NCBI GenBank assembly: GCA_040223615.1
Contig: JAVKFY010000052.1
Location: 68,277 to 132,276, forward strand
DNA: 64,000 bases
DNA from: JAVKFY01 sp040223615
Lineage (GTDB): Bacteria; Pseudomonadota; Alphaproteobacteria; GCA-2731375
Reading direction: 5' to 3'
Part shown: positions 25,267 through 31,945 of the stretch, piece by piece
Position numbering within the stretch: the first letter of the stretch is position 1
Layout: every line of letters begins with the position of its first letter
Program-made: the position numbers and the translations under genes
The notes under the pieces: generated by a model
Databases searched by the model: none
Told to the model about the DNA's origin: nothing
Seen by the model: the letters and a program-made list of their open reading frames with translations, nothing else

Positions 25267-25936
25267 GCCCAACTCCGCCGCCGCCAGACAAGGCCCGCGA
25301 CCCGCTCGATATGGCACCGCAGCATGGATTTTCAACGTGCTGGCCCTTTGCCTGTTCGTGCTGGCCACGCCCGCCGTCGCCGAATCGGCCCGGATTGTCG
25401 CGCTGGGCGACAGCCTGACCGCCGGCTATGGCCTGCCGGAGCACGAGTCGTTCACCGTCCGCCTGCAGCAGAAACTCCGCGATCTGGGCCACGATGTGGC
25501 GGTGCACAATGCCGGCGTCTCCGGCGACACCACCGCCGGCGGCCTGGCCCGGCTGGACTGGGCGCTGGGCGGAGAGGTCGACCTGGTGCTGGTGGAACTG
25601 GGCGCCAATGACGGCCTGCGCGGCATCGACCCGGCCGAGACCCGGCGCAACCTGGACGCGCTCCTGGCCAAGCTGGCCGAGCGCGATCTGCCGGTGCTGC
25701 TGACCGGCATGCTGGCCCCGCCCAACCTGGGAAAGGAATATGGCGACGAGTTCAATGAGATCTACCCCGCGTTGGCGTTCAAGCACGGCGTTGCGTTGTA
25801 CCCCTTCTTTCTCGACGGCGTGGCCGCCGAACCCGACCTGAACCAGGCCGACGGCATCCACCCGAACGCCGCCGGGGTCGACGTCATCGTCGAGCGGCTG
25901 GCGCCTTACGTGGTGCGCGCACTGACCGACAATTAG
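25265..25936 (+). CDS. tesA: Arylesterase / TesA-like SGNH hydrolase
   Basis: A periplasmic esterase/thioesterase (223 aa) of the GDSL/SGNH family. All blocks are present: S50 in ALGDSLTAGYG, G87 in NAGVSGDTT, N115 in ELGANDGL, and D196/H199 in ADGIHPN. An Arg-rich N-terminus leads into a signal sequence at about 21-39 (ATPAVA-ES). It diverges from the YbbA/YbbP genes as in E. coli. The ATG overlaps the ybbA ATG, so a downstream alternative start cannot be excluded. Confidence 0.92.
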   Translation: MPNSAAARQGPRPARYGTAAWIFNVLALCLFVLATPAVAESARIVALGDSLTAGYGLPEHESFTVRLQQKLRDLGHDVAVHNAGVSGDTTAGGLARLDWALGGEVDLVLVELGANDGLRGIDPAETRRNLDALLAKLAERDLPVLLTGMLAPPNLGKEYGDEFNEIYPALAFKHGVALYPFFLDGVAAEPDLNQADGIHPNAAGVDVIVERLAPYVVRALTDN

Positions 25937-25984
25937 GCGTTATGGTTGTGGTCGGCGAATCACGAGCCGGGAGGACCTGAGCCG

Positions 25985-26539
25985 ATGCGACTTTTCGTGG
26001 CCCTCTCCCTGCCGGAAATGGCACGCACCCACCTGTCCCTGCTCGGCGGCGGCGTGCCCGGCGCCACCTGGTCGCCGGCGGAGAACCTGCACCTGACCCT
26101 GCGCTTCATCGGCGAGGTCTCGACCAACGAGGCGCGCGACATCGACGACGTGCTGGCCGCGATCGGCGGTCACGCGATCAATGTCGAGATCGCCGGCGTC
26201 GGCCAGTTCGGCGACAAGAAGCAGGCGCGCGTGCTGTGGGCCGGCATCCGCCCGAACCCGACCCTCGTCGCGCTGCGCGATCGCATCGAGCGCGCGCTGA
26301 TCGGCATCGGCCTGGCGCCGGAGAGCCGCAAGTTCCACCCGCATATCACGCTGGCCCGCCTGCGCAATGCGCCGGTGGAGCGCGTCGGCCGGTTCCTGAG
26401 CGAGCACGCCGACTTCACCTTGCCAGCCTTCACCGCCGACCACTTCACGCTCTACTCCAGCCTGCGCGGCAACCAGTCGCCGGTCTATCACCCCGAGGTC
26501 GAGTACCCGCTCGACGTCCACGCGCACGCCGCGGACTGA
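25985..26539 (+). CDS. thpR: RNA 2',3'-cyclic phosphodiesterase
   Basis: A 184-aa 2H-phosphoesterase of the ThpR/LigT family, which opens 2',3'-cyclic phosphates on RNA ends. The two catalytic HxTx motifs are H36-L-T-L and H120-I-T-L (in FHPHITLARL). Starting at ATG 25985, which has GGGAGGA 8-14 bases upstream, puts the conserved MRLFVALSLP at the N-terminus. It lies just before ccmA (7 bp gap), so it may share transcription with the ccm operon. Confidence 0.93.
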   Translation: MRLFVALSLPEMARTHLSLLGGGVPGATWSPAENLHLTLRFIGEVSTNEARDIDDVLAAIGGHAINVEIAGVGQFGDKKQARVLWAGIRPNPTLVALRDRIERALIGIGLAPESRKFHPHITLARLRNAPVERVGRFLSEHADFTLPAFTADHFTLYSSLRGNQSPVYHPEVEYPLDVHAHAAD

Positions 26540-26546
26540 GCCGCGG

Positions 26547-27149
26547 ATGCTTCGGGCGCAGACGCTGGCCTGCCGGCGCGGCGACCGGCTGGTTTTCGCC
26601 GGCCTCGACTTCGAGCTCGGAGCTGGCGCCGCGGCCGTGGTGCGCGGGCCGAACGGCGCCGGCAAGTCCAGCCTGCTGCGCATCCTCGCCACGCTGCTGA
26701 GGCCCGAGTCCGGGCGCGTCACCTGGGACGACGCCGACATCTTCGCCGCCGAGGGCTACCGCGCGCGCCTGCACTATGTCGGCCACCTCGCGGCGATCAA
26801 GCCGGCCTTCACCGTGGCCGAGAACCTGGCCTTCTGGCAGCGGCTGCGCGGCCAGCCCGCCGATCCGGCCGCGCTCGACACCTTCGGCATCGGGCCCCTG
26901 GCCGACATCCCGGCGCAGTGGCTGTCGGCCGGCCAGCGCCAGCGCCTGTCGCTGTCGCGCCTGGCCGCGATCCCGGCGCCGCTCTGGCTGCTGGACGAGC
27001 CGACGACCTCGCTCGACGACGCCGGCATCGCGGCGCTGGTTGCCGCCATCGCCGCGCATCGCGCCAGCGGCGGCCGGCTGCTGCTGACCACGCACCTGCC
27101 GCTCGACCTGCCCGACGCCGAGACCATCTGGATCGGGGCCGGTCGGTGA
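26547..27149 (+). CDS. ccmA: Cytochrome c biogenesis haem exporter ATPase CcmA
   Basis: The ATPase of the CcmABCD complex, which releases holo-CcmE from the membrane complex during System I cytochrome c maturation (200 aa). Walker A GPNGAGKSSLL lies at about 32-42, signature LSAGQRQRLSLSRL at about 127-140, and Walker B LWLLDEPTTSLD just after. Its stop overlaps the ccmB start (GTGA at 27146). First gene of the ccm set. Confidence 0.95.
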   Translation: MLRAQTLACRRGDRLVFAGLDFELGAGAAAVVRGPNGAGKSSLLRILATLLRPESGRVTWDDADIFAAEGYRARLHYVGHLAAIKPAFTVAENLAFWQRLRGQPADPAALDTFGIGPLADIPAQWLSAGQRQRLSLSRLAAIPAPLWLLDEPTTSLDDAGIAALVAAIAAHRASGGRLLLTTHLPLDLPDAETIWIGAGR

Positions 27150-27814
27150 GCGGCGGGTTCCTGGCCGTGCTGGCGCGCGACCTGCGCCTCGCAGTGCGCC
27201 AGGGCAGCGCCACGTGGCTGGTGATCGTATTCTTCGTATTGACCGTCAGCCTGTTTCCGTTCGGCGTCGGGCCGGAGCCGAACACGCTGGCGCGAATCGC
27301 CGCCGGGGTGTTGTGGGTGGCGGCGCTGCTGGCCGCGCTGCTGTCGCTCGACCGGCTGTTTCAGGCGGATCTGGAGGACGGATCGCTGGACCAGCTCGCC
27401 CTGCACGGTCCCGGCCTGGAACTGACCGTGGTGGCCAAGGTGCTGGCGCACTGGCTCACCACCGGCCTGCCGCTGCTGCTCGCCGCGCCGGTGCTGGCGG
27501 TGCTGCTGAACATGGATGCGGCCGGCTTCTGGCCGCTGGTCGCGTCGATGGCGCTCGGCACCCCCAGCCTCAGCCTGATCGGCGCCATCGGCGCCGCGCT
27601 CACCGTCGGCCTGCGCCGCGGCGGCGTGCTGTTGTCGCTGCTGGTGCTGCCGCTCTACGTGCCGGTGCTGATCTTCGGCGTCTCCGCCATCGACGCGGCG
27701 GTGTTCAACATGGCCACCGACGCCCCGCTCCTGATCCTCGCCGCCCTGCTCCTCGGCGCCCTCGCCCTGTGCCCCTGGGCGGCTGCCGCCGCGCTCCGAT
27801 TGGCACTGGAGTAG
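27146..27814 (+). CDS. ccmB: Haem exporter membrane protein CcmB
   Basis: The six-helix membrane partner of CcmA (222 aa). Features of the family are the N-terminus FLAVLARDLRLAVRQG, the cytoplasmic loop DRLFQADLEDGSLDQL, which contacts CcmA, and the helix GVLLSLLVLPLYVPVLIFG. The start is a GTG overlapping the ccmA stop, the only start that yields the conserved N-terminus. Downstream, the expected ccmC is displaced about 500 bp by a decayed toxin-antitoxin pair. Confidence 0.95.
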   Translation: MSGGFLAVLARDLRLAVRQGSATWLVIVFFVLTVSLFPFGVGPEPNTLARIAAGVLWVAALLAALLSLDRLFQADLEDGSLDQLALHGPGLELTVVAKVLAHWLTTGLPLLLAAPVLAVLLNMDAAGFWPLVASMALGTPSLSLIGAIGAALTVGLRRGGVLLSLLVLPLYVPVLIFGVSAIDAAVFNMATDAPLLILAALLLGALALCPWAAAAALRLALE

Positions 27815-27851
27815 GTGCGCGCTTGTATGTACAAATCGGCACGCCAATGTA

Positions 27852-27983
27852 ATGACCGTTGAATTCGCTGGGTTCGACTGGGACGGCGGCAATCGGGAGA
27901 AGTGCCAGAACCACGGGGTCTCGATTGCCGAGATCGAGTTCTTGTGCACGGCCGATCAGCGCCCGCTACATGCACAGGGCTGA
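27852..27983 (+). pseudogene. Truncated BrnT-like toxin
   Basis: A 43-codon frame, too short for normal gene finding: MTVEFAGFDWDGGNREKCQ, then NHGVSIAEIEFL. This resembles the start of BrnT-type ribonuclease toxins (F-x-WD-x-x-K..N..KHGVSF-x-E), which are about 90 residues long. The frame stops at 27981, before the catalytic half. It is followed after 11 bp by an intact antitoxin-like gene in the standard BrnT-BrnA order. Loss of toxin activity is inferred from length. Confidence 0.6.
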
Positions 27984-27994
27984 GGTAGAGGCCT

Positions 27995-28261
27995 ATGAAG
28001 AAGCGATTTCCAGACTTCAAGAGTGACGACGAGGCCGAGCAGTTCGTCGCCGACGCAGACCTTACCGAATACGACTTCTCCGACTTCCGGCCGGTGCAGT
28101 TCGAATTCGCCAAGAAGTCCGCACGGATCAACATGCGCCTGCCCGAAGCCCTGCTGGCAGCGATCAAACAGAAGGCCGAGGCACGCGGGCTGCCCTACCA
28201 GCGTTTCATCCGGGAAGTGCTGGAGCAGGCCGTACGGCAAACGAAAGCCACACCGCGCTAG
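27995..28261 (+). CDS. BrnA/CopG-type antitoxin-like protein
   Basis: An 88-aa protein with an N-terminal acidic stretch (FKSDDEAEQFVADADLTEYDFS) and a C-terminal ribbon-helix-helix region (ARINMRLPEALLAAIKQKAE, then GLPYQRFIREVLEQAV). This arrangement matches CopG-family antitoxins partnered with BrnT toxins. Its partner upstream is truncated, so it is likely an orphan antitoxin that may still bind DNA and influence transcription inside the ccm operon. GAGGTAGAGG precedes the ATG. Confidence 0.75.
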   Translation: MKKRFPDFKSDDEAEQFVADADLTEYDFSDFRPVQFEFAKKSARINMRLPEALLAAIKQKAEARGLPYQRFIREVLEQAVRQTKATPR

Positions 28262-28318
28262 CGGCAAAGTGTCCCGCCCCGGCTTGCCTGAAACCGGGGG
28301 CCGGGGTACATCGGAAGC

Positions 28319-29071
28319 ATGCATCGTTTCGCCAACCCGACGCGGTTCATGCGGCTTTCCGGCGCGATCCTGCCGTGGAGCGCCGCCGTGGCCGTCGTGG
28401 CACTGGTCGCCGGGCTCGCCTGGGGGCTGGTCTGGTCGCCGGCCGACTATCAGCAGGGCGACAGCGTGCGGATCATGTACATCCACGTGCCGTCGGCCTG
28501 GATGGCGCTGTTCTGCTACACCTTCCTGGCCGTCGCCAGCGTCGTGGCGCTGATCTGGCGACATCCGCTGGCCGACCTGTCGGCCAAGGCGGCCGCCCCG
28601 ATCGGCGCCGTGTTCACCGCCGCCGCGCTGATCACCGGCAGCCTGTGGGGCAAGCCGATGTGGGGCACCTGGTGGGTCTGGGACGCCCGCCTGACCTCGG
28701 TGCTGGTGCTGCTGTTCCTGTATCTTGGCTACATGGCGCTGTGGCAGGCGATCGACGATCCGCGCAAAGCCGCGCGCGCCGCCGCCATCCTGGCCATCGT
28801 CGGCTTCGTCAACGTGCCGATCATCAAGTTCTCGGTCGACTGGTGGAACACGCTGCACCAGCCGGCCAGCGTCATCCGCATGGACGGGCCGACCATCGAT
28901 GCCTCGATGCTGTGGCCGCTGCTGCTCACCGCGCTCGGTTTCAAGGCGTATTTCATCACCGTGCTGCTGATCCGGGTCCGCACCGAGCTGAACGCCGCCA
29001 AGCTGCGCGCCCTGCGCCAGGCACAGATCGCCGAGGCGATGGGCGCGCCTGCGATGGAGGCGGCGGAATGA
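28319..29071 (+). CDS. ccmC: Haem transporter/lyase membrane protein CcmC
   Basis: CcmC (250 aa, six membrane helices) presents haem at the outer face of the inner membrane and attaches it to CcmE. The tryptophan-rich haem-handling domain GTWWVWDARLTSVL lies at about residues 115-128, with conserved histidines in the flanking periplasmic loops (YIHVPSAWM near 57 and NTLHQPAS near 180). The stop overlaps the first unit of a triple mini-ORF repeat (ATGA at 29068). Confidence 0.96.
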   Translation: MHRFANPTRFMRLSGAILPWSAAVAVVALVAGLAWGLVWSPADYQQGDSVRIMYIHVPSAWMALFCYTFLAVASVVALIWRHPLADLSAKAAAPIGAVFTAAALITGSLWGKPMWGTWWVWDARLTSVLVLLFLYLGYMALWQAIDDPRKAARAAAILAIVGFVNVPIIKFSVDWWNTLHQPASVIRMDGPTIDASMLWPLLLTALGFKAYFITVLLIRVRTELNAAKLRALRQAQIAEAMGAPAMEAAE

Positions 29072-29263
29072 GCGCGCAACAGCACGCTCATAGTGAAAGA
29101 CCGGCCATGTCCTGCTGGGCACGGCCATGAGCGCGCGACAGCACGCTCATATTCGTAGGCAGGCCCTCGACGCAATGCGTCGAGCCTGCTGGGCACGGCC
29201 ATGAGCGCGCAACAGCTCGCTCATATTCGTAGGCAGGCCGTGTCCTGCTGGGCACGGCCATGA
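29068..29263 (+). repeat. Triple gene-linking mini-ORF repeat between ccmC and ccmD
   Basis: Three tandem units, each an open frame with ATGA overlaps: 29068-29130 (20 aa), 29127-29204 (25 aa) and 29201-29263 (20 aa). Each starts MSA(Q/R)Q and ends CWARP-TGA; the last TGA overlaps the ccmD ATG at 29260. At DNA level each has a TGAGCG...CGCTCA stem and a GGCC...CACGGCC stem; the middle one carries an extra CTCGACGCA/TGCGTCGAG hairpin. Ribosomes could pass ccmC to ccmD through four coupled stop/start sites. Confidence 0.85.
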
Positions 29264-29445
29264 GCAGCGGCGTGAGCGAGTTCTTCGCCATGGGCGGCTA
29301 CGCGGCCTACGTCTGGCCGGCTTTCGCCATCGTGCTCGGATCGATGGCCGGCCTGCTGATCGTGAGCTGGCGCGACGGCCGCCGGACCGCGAAGACGCTG
29401 GAGGCACTGCAGGCCGAGCGCCGTTCCGCCCGAGAAGCCGCGTGA
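29260..29445 (+). CDS. ccmD: Haem exporter protein CcmD
   Basis: A 61-aa single-span membrane protein of the CcmABCD complex, needed to release CcmE. It shows the family pattern: FFAMGGYAAYVWPAF, with a conserved Tyr, leads into one helix (IVLGSMAGLLIVSW, about 24-38), followed by a basic cytoplasmic tail (RDGRRTAKTLEALQAERR). It lies between ccmC and ccmE as usual. Its ATG overlaps the stop of the third mini-ORF repeat. Confidence 0.92.
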   Translation: MSSGVSEFFAMGGYAAYVWPAFAIVLGSMAGLLIVSWRDGRRTAKTLEALQAERRSAREAA

Positions 29446-29451
29446 GCGCGC

Positions 29452-29892
29452 GTGATTAGAAAACGCCAGCGTATGTGGCTCGTCGTCATCGGCGTGCTGT
29501 TGCTTGGCAGCGCCGCGGCGCTGGTGTTCCTGGCGCTGGGTGACAGCGTGTCTCTGTTCCGCACCCCGAGCCAGCTCGCCAACGAGCCGCCGCCGCCGGA
29601 CCGCCGGCTACGCCTGGGCGGGCTGGTCGAGGAAGGCAGCGTTGCCAAGGAGGCCGACGGCGTCACCGTGGCCTTCCGCGTCACCGACACCGTGAACGTG
29701 GTGCCGGTGCGCTATCGCGGCCTGCTGCCGGACCTGTTCCGCGAAGGCCAGGGCGTCGTCGCCGAGGGCCGCATGGGGCCGGGCGGCGTGTTCGTCGCCG
29801 ACGAGGTGCTGGCCAAGCACGATGAGAACTACATGCCGCCGGAAGTGGCGCAGGCGCTGAAAGACGCAGGGCAGTGGAAGGGCAAGGAATGA
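29452..29892 (+). CDS. ccmE: Cytochrome c maturation haem chaperone CcmE
   Basis: The periplasmic haem chaperone (146 aa) that carries haem covalently from CcmC to CcmF. An N-terminal anchor at about 8-29 is followed by the OB-fold domain and the haem-binding motif H123-D-E-N-Y127. The start is a GTG (29452), 6 bp after the ccmD stop. The stop overlaps the next gene's ATG (29889), which is not a ccm gene. Confidence 0.95.
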   Translation: MIRKRQRMWLVVIGVLLLGSAAALVFLALGDSVSLFRTPSQLANEPPPPDRRLRLGGLVEEGSVAKEADGVTVAFRVTDTVNVVPVRYRGLLPDLFREGQGVVAEGRMGPGGVFVADEVLAKHDENYMPPEVAQALKDAGQWKGKE

Positions 29893-30839
29893 GCGGCAAC
29901 CAGGTCGAGGTCGTGGCGCTGATCGACTTCCCGGAGGTCACCGACAAGCGGCTGCGCGAGAATTTCGTCGTCCACAACCTCTACGAGGCCGACGATCAGG
30001 CAGCAATGCTGAAGGAGCTGGCGCCGCGCGTCCGCGGCGTCGCCACCATGGGCCAGATCGGCTGCACGGCGGAGATCATGGCGGCACTGCCGAACCTGGA
30101 GATCATTTCCTGCTATGCCGTCGGCGTCGACGCGGTCGACATGCCGGCCGCGCGCGAGCACGACGTGATCGTCACCAACACGCCGGACGTGCTGAACGAC
30201 TGCGTCGCCGACCTCGCCGTCGGGCTCACCATCTCGCTGCTGCGCGACATCCCCAACGCCGATCACTTCGTGCGCAACGAGCCCTGGTACACGCCAACCG
30301 ACTATCCGCTGACCCGCGCGCTGGGCGGCAAGACGCTGGGCGTGGTCGGGCTCGGCCGCATCGGAATGGGTGCCGCGAAACGCGCGCAGGCCTTCGGCAT
30401 GAACATCGCCTATCACAACCGGTCCAAGCGCGACGACGTCGACTTTGCCTACTACGCCAGCCCGGCCGAGCTGGCGGCGAATTGCGACGTGATGGTGCTG
30501 CTGTGCCCCGGCGGCCCGGCCACGCAGCACCTCATCGACAAGGACGTGCTCGACGCGCTGGGGCCGGATGGTTTCCTGGTGTCGATCTCGCGCGGCACCG
30601 TGGTCGACGAGGCAGCCCTGGTCGACGCACTGGTCAACAACCGTATCGCCGGCGCCGCGATGGACGTGTTCGAGCACGAGCCGCAGGTGCCCGACGCCCT
30701 GAAGCAGGCCAGGAACGTGATCCTGACGCCGCACATGGGCTCCGGCACGCGCGAGACCCGCGCCGCCATGGGCAACCTGATGATCGACAACCTGATCGCG
30801 CACTTTTCCGGCAAGCCGGTGCTGACCCGTGTCGAGTGA
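29889..30839 (+). CDS. D-isomer-specific 2-hydroxyacid dehydrogenase family protein
   Basis: A 316-aa NAD(P)-dependent 2-hydroxyacid dehydrogenase (cytosolic). The NAD-binding loop VVGLGRIGMG lies at about 151-160; the catalytic set is the Arg in SISRGTVVDE, the Glu in DVFEHEP and the His in LTPHMGSGT. The substrate is unknown. It starts by ATGA overlap with ccmE and ends with an 11-bp overlap onto a second, unrelated 2-hydroxyacid dehydrogenase. It therefore sits, coupled on both sides, inside the ccm operon, where no such gene is expected. Confidence 0.9.
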   Translation: MSGNQVEVVALIDFPEVTDKRLRENFVVHNLYEADDQAAMLKELAPRVRGVATMGQIGCTAEIMAALPNLEIISCYAVGVDAVDMPAAREHDVIVTNTPDVLNDCVADLAVGLTISLLRDIPNADHFVRNEPWYTPTDYPLTRALGGKTLGVVGLGRIGMGAAKRAQAFGMNIAYHNRSKRDDVDFAYYASPAELAANCDVMVLLCPGGPATQHLIDKDVLDALGPDGFLVSISRGTVVDEAALVDALVNNRIAGAAMDVFEHEPQVPDALKQARNVILTPHMGSGTRETRAAMGNLMIDNLIAHFSGKPVLTRVE

Positions 30840-31938
30840 CGTCGCGGTGCGCGAACGCCGGCTGTCGGCGGAGCTGGTCGCGGGCCAGATCGACGCCGTG
30901 ATGCGGACCTGGGACATGCCCGACGAGGCCCGCGCCGACGCCGTCGAGATCATGGTCGAGACCGACCTGCGCGGCATCGACAGCCACGGCATATCGATGC
31001 TGCCGATCTACGGCCGCGGCCGCGCCGACGGATTCCTCAACATGACGGCGCGACCGACGGTGGTGCGCGACCGGCCGGCGATGGCGGTGCTGGATAACGG
31101 CGGCGGGCTTGGCTACCACGCCGGCAAGCGCGCCATGGCGATGGCGGTCGACAAGGCCAAGCAGATCGGCATCGGCGCGGTCGCGGTGCGCAACTCCAAC
31201 CATTTCGGCGCCGCCGGCGCCTACGCCCTGCGCGCGGCCGAGGCCGGCTGCATCGGCATCGTCACGACCAACGCGCTGAACCGGGCGTTGGTACCGACCC
31301 GCTCCAAGCAGAAGCTGTTCGGCACCAACCCGATTGCCTTCGCCGCGCCCGCCAGGGACGAGCGGCCCTTCGTGCTAGACATGGCGACGACGACGGTCGC
31401 GGTCGGCAAGCTCAAGCTGAAGTGGCTCGCCGGCTTGCCGATGCCGGCCGGCTGGGTGGTCGACGGCGACGGCCAGCCGGAGACGGACGCGACGCGGGCG
31501 TTCGGCGCCGAGCAGCGCGTCGCCGACGACATCGGCCTGACCCCGCTGGGCGGCCTGGCCGAAACCTCCAGCCACAAGGGCTATGGCCTGTCGGCGATGG
31601 TCGAGATACTGTCGGCGACCCTGTCCGGCGCGACCTTCATCGCCACCCGCTTCGCCAGCGGCCAGCAAACCACCGACATCGGCCATTTCTTCATGGCCAT
31701 CGACCCGGCGGCGTTCCGCGAGCCCGGCGAGTTCGAGGCCGACATGGACGAGATGATCCGCACCTTGCGCGGGCTCACGCCGGTCGACCCGGCCGAACCG
31801 GTGCTAGTTCCGGGCGACCCGGAAGCCATTTCCGTGGCAGACCGTAAACGGAACGGCGTGCCGATCCCCGACAAGCTGTGGGCGCAGGTTCGCGACCTGT
31901 GCGCCGACTGCGGCGCGCCCTTCATCTGGAACGAGTGA
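30829..31938 (+). CDS. Ldh family (malate/lactate/sulfolactate-type) dehydrogenase
   Basis: A 369-aa member of the non-Rossmann malate/L-lactate dehydrogenase family (as ComC, YlbC). Family features include ETDLRGIDSHGISMLPIYG, with the catalytic His, then VRNSNHFGAAGAYA and FGTNPIAFAAPA. The GTG start overlaps the preceding dehydrogenase by 11 bp. Members of these two families can act on opposite enantiomers of one hydroxyacid, e.g. SlcC and ComC with sulfolactate, so the pair may invert a stereocentre; that is inference. ccmF follows after 7 bp. Confidence 0.9.
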   Translation: MSSDVAVRERRLSAELVAGQIDAVMRTWDMPDEARADAVEIMVETDLRGIDSHGISMLPIYGRGRADGFLNMTARPTVVRDRPAMAVLDNGGGLGYHAGKRAMAMAVDKAKQIGIGAVAVRNSNHFGAAGAYALRAAEAGCIGIVTTNALNRALVPTRSKQKLFGTNPIAFAAPARDERPFVLDMATTTVAVGKLKLKWLAGLPMPAGWVVDGDGQPETDATRAFGAEQRVADDIGLTPLGGLAETSSHKGYGLSAMVEILSATLSGATFIATRFASGQQTTDIGHFFMAIDPAAFREPGEFEADMDEMIRTLRGLTPVDPAEPVLVPGDPEAISVADRKRNGVPIPDKLWAQVRDLCADCGAPFIWNE

Positions 31939-31945
31939 GACCGCG

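Noticed and set aside
29068..29263. CRISPR-like array
   Set aside because: The units are directly abutting with no unique spacers, form mini-ORFs tied to start/stop codons, and no cas genes are present.
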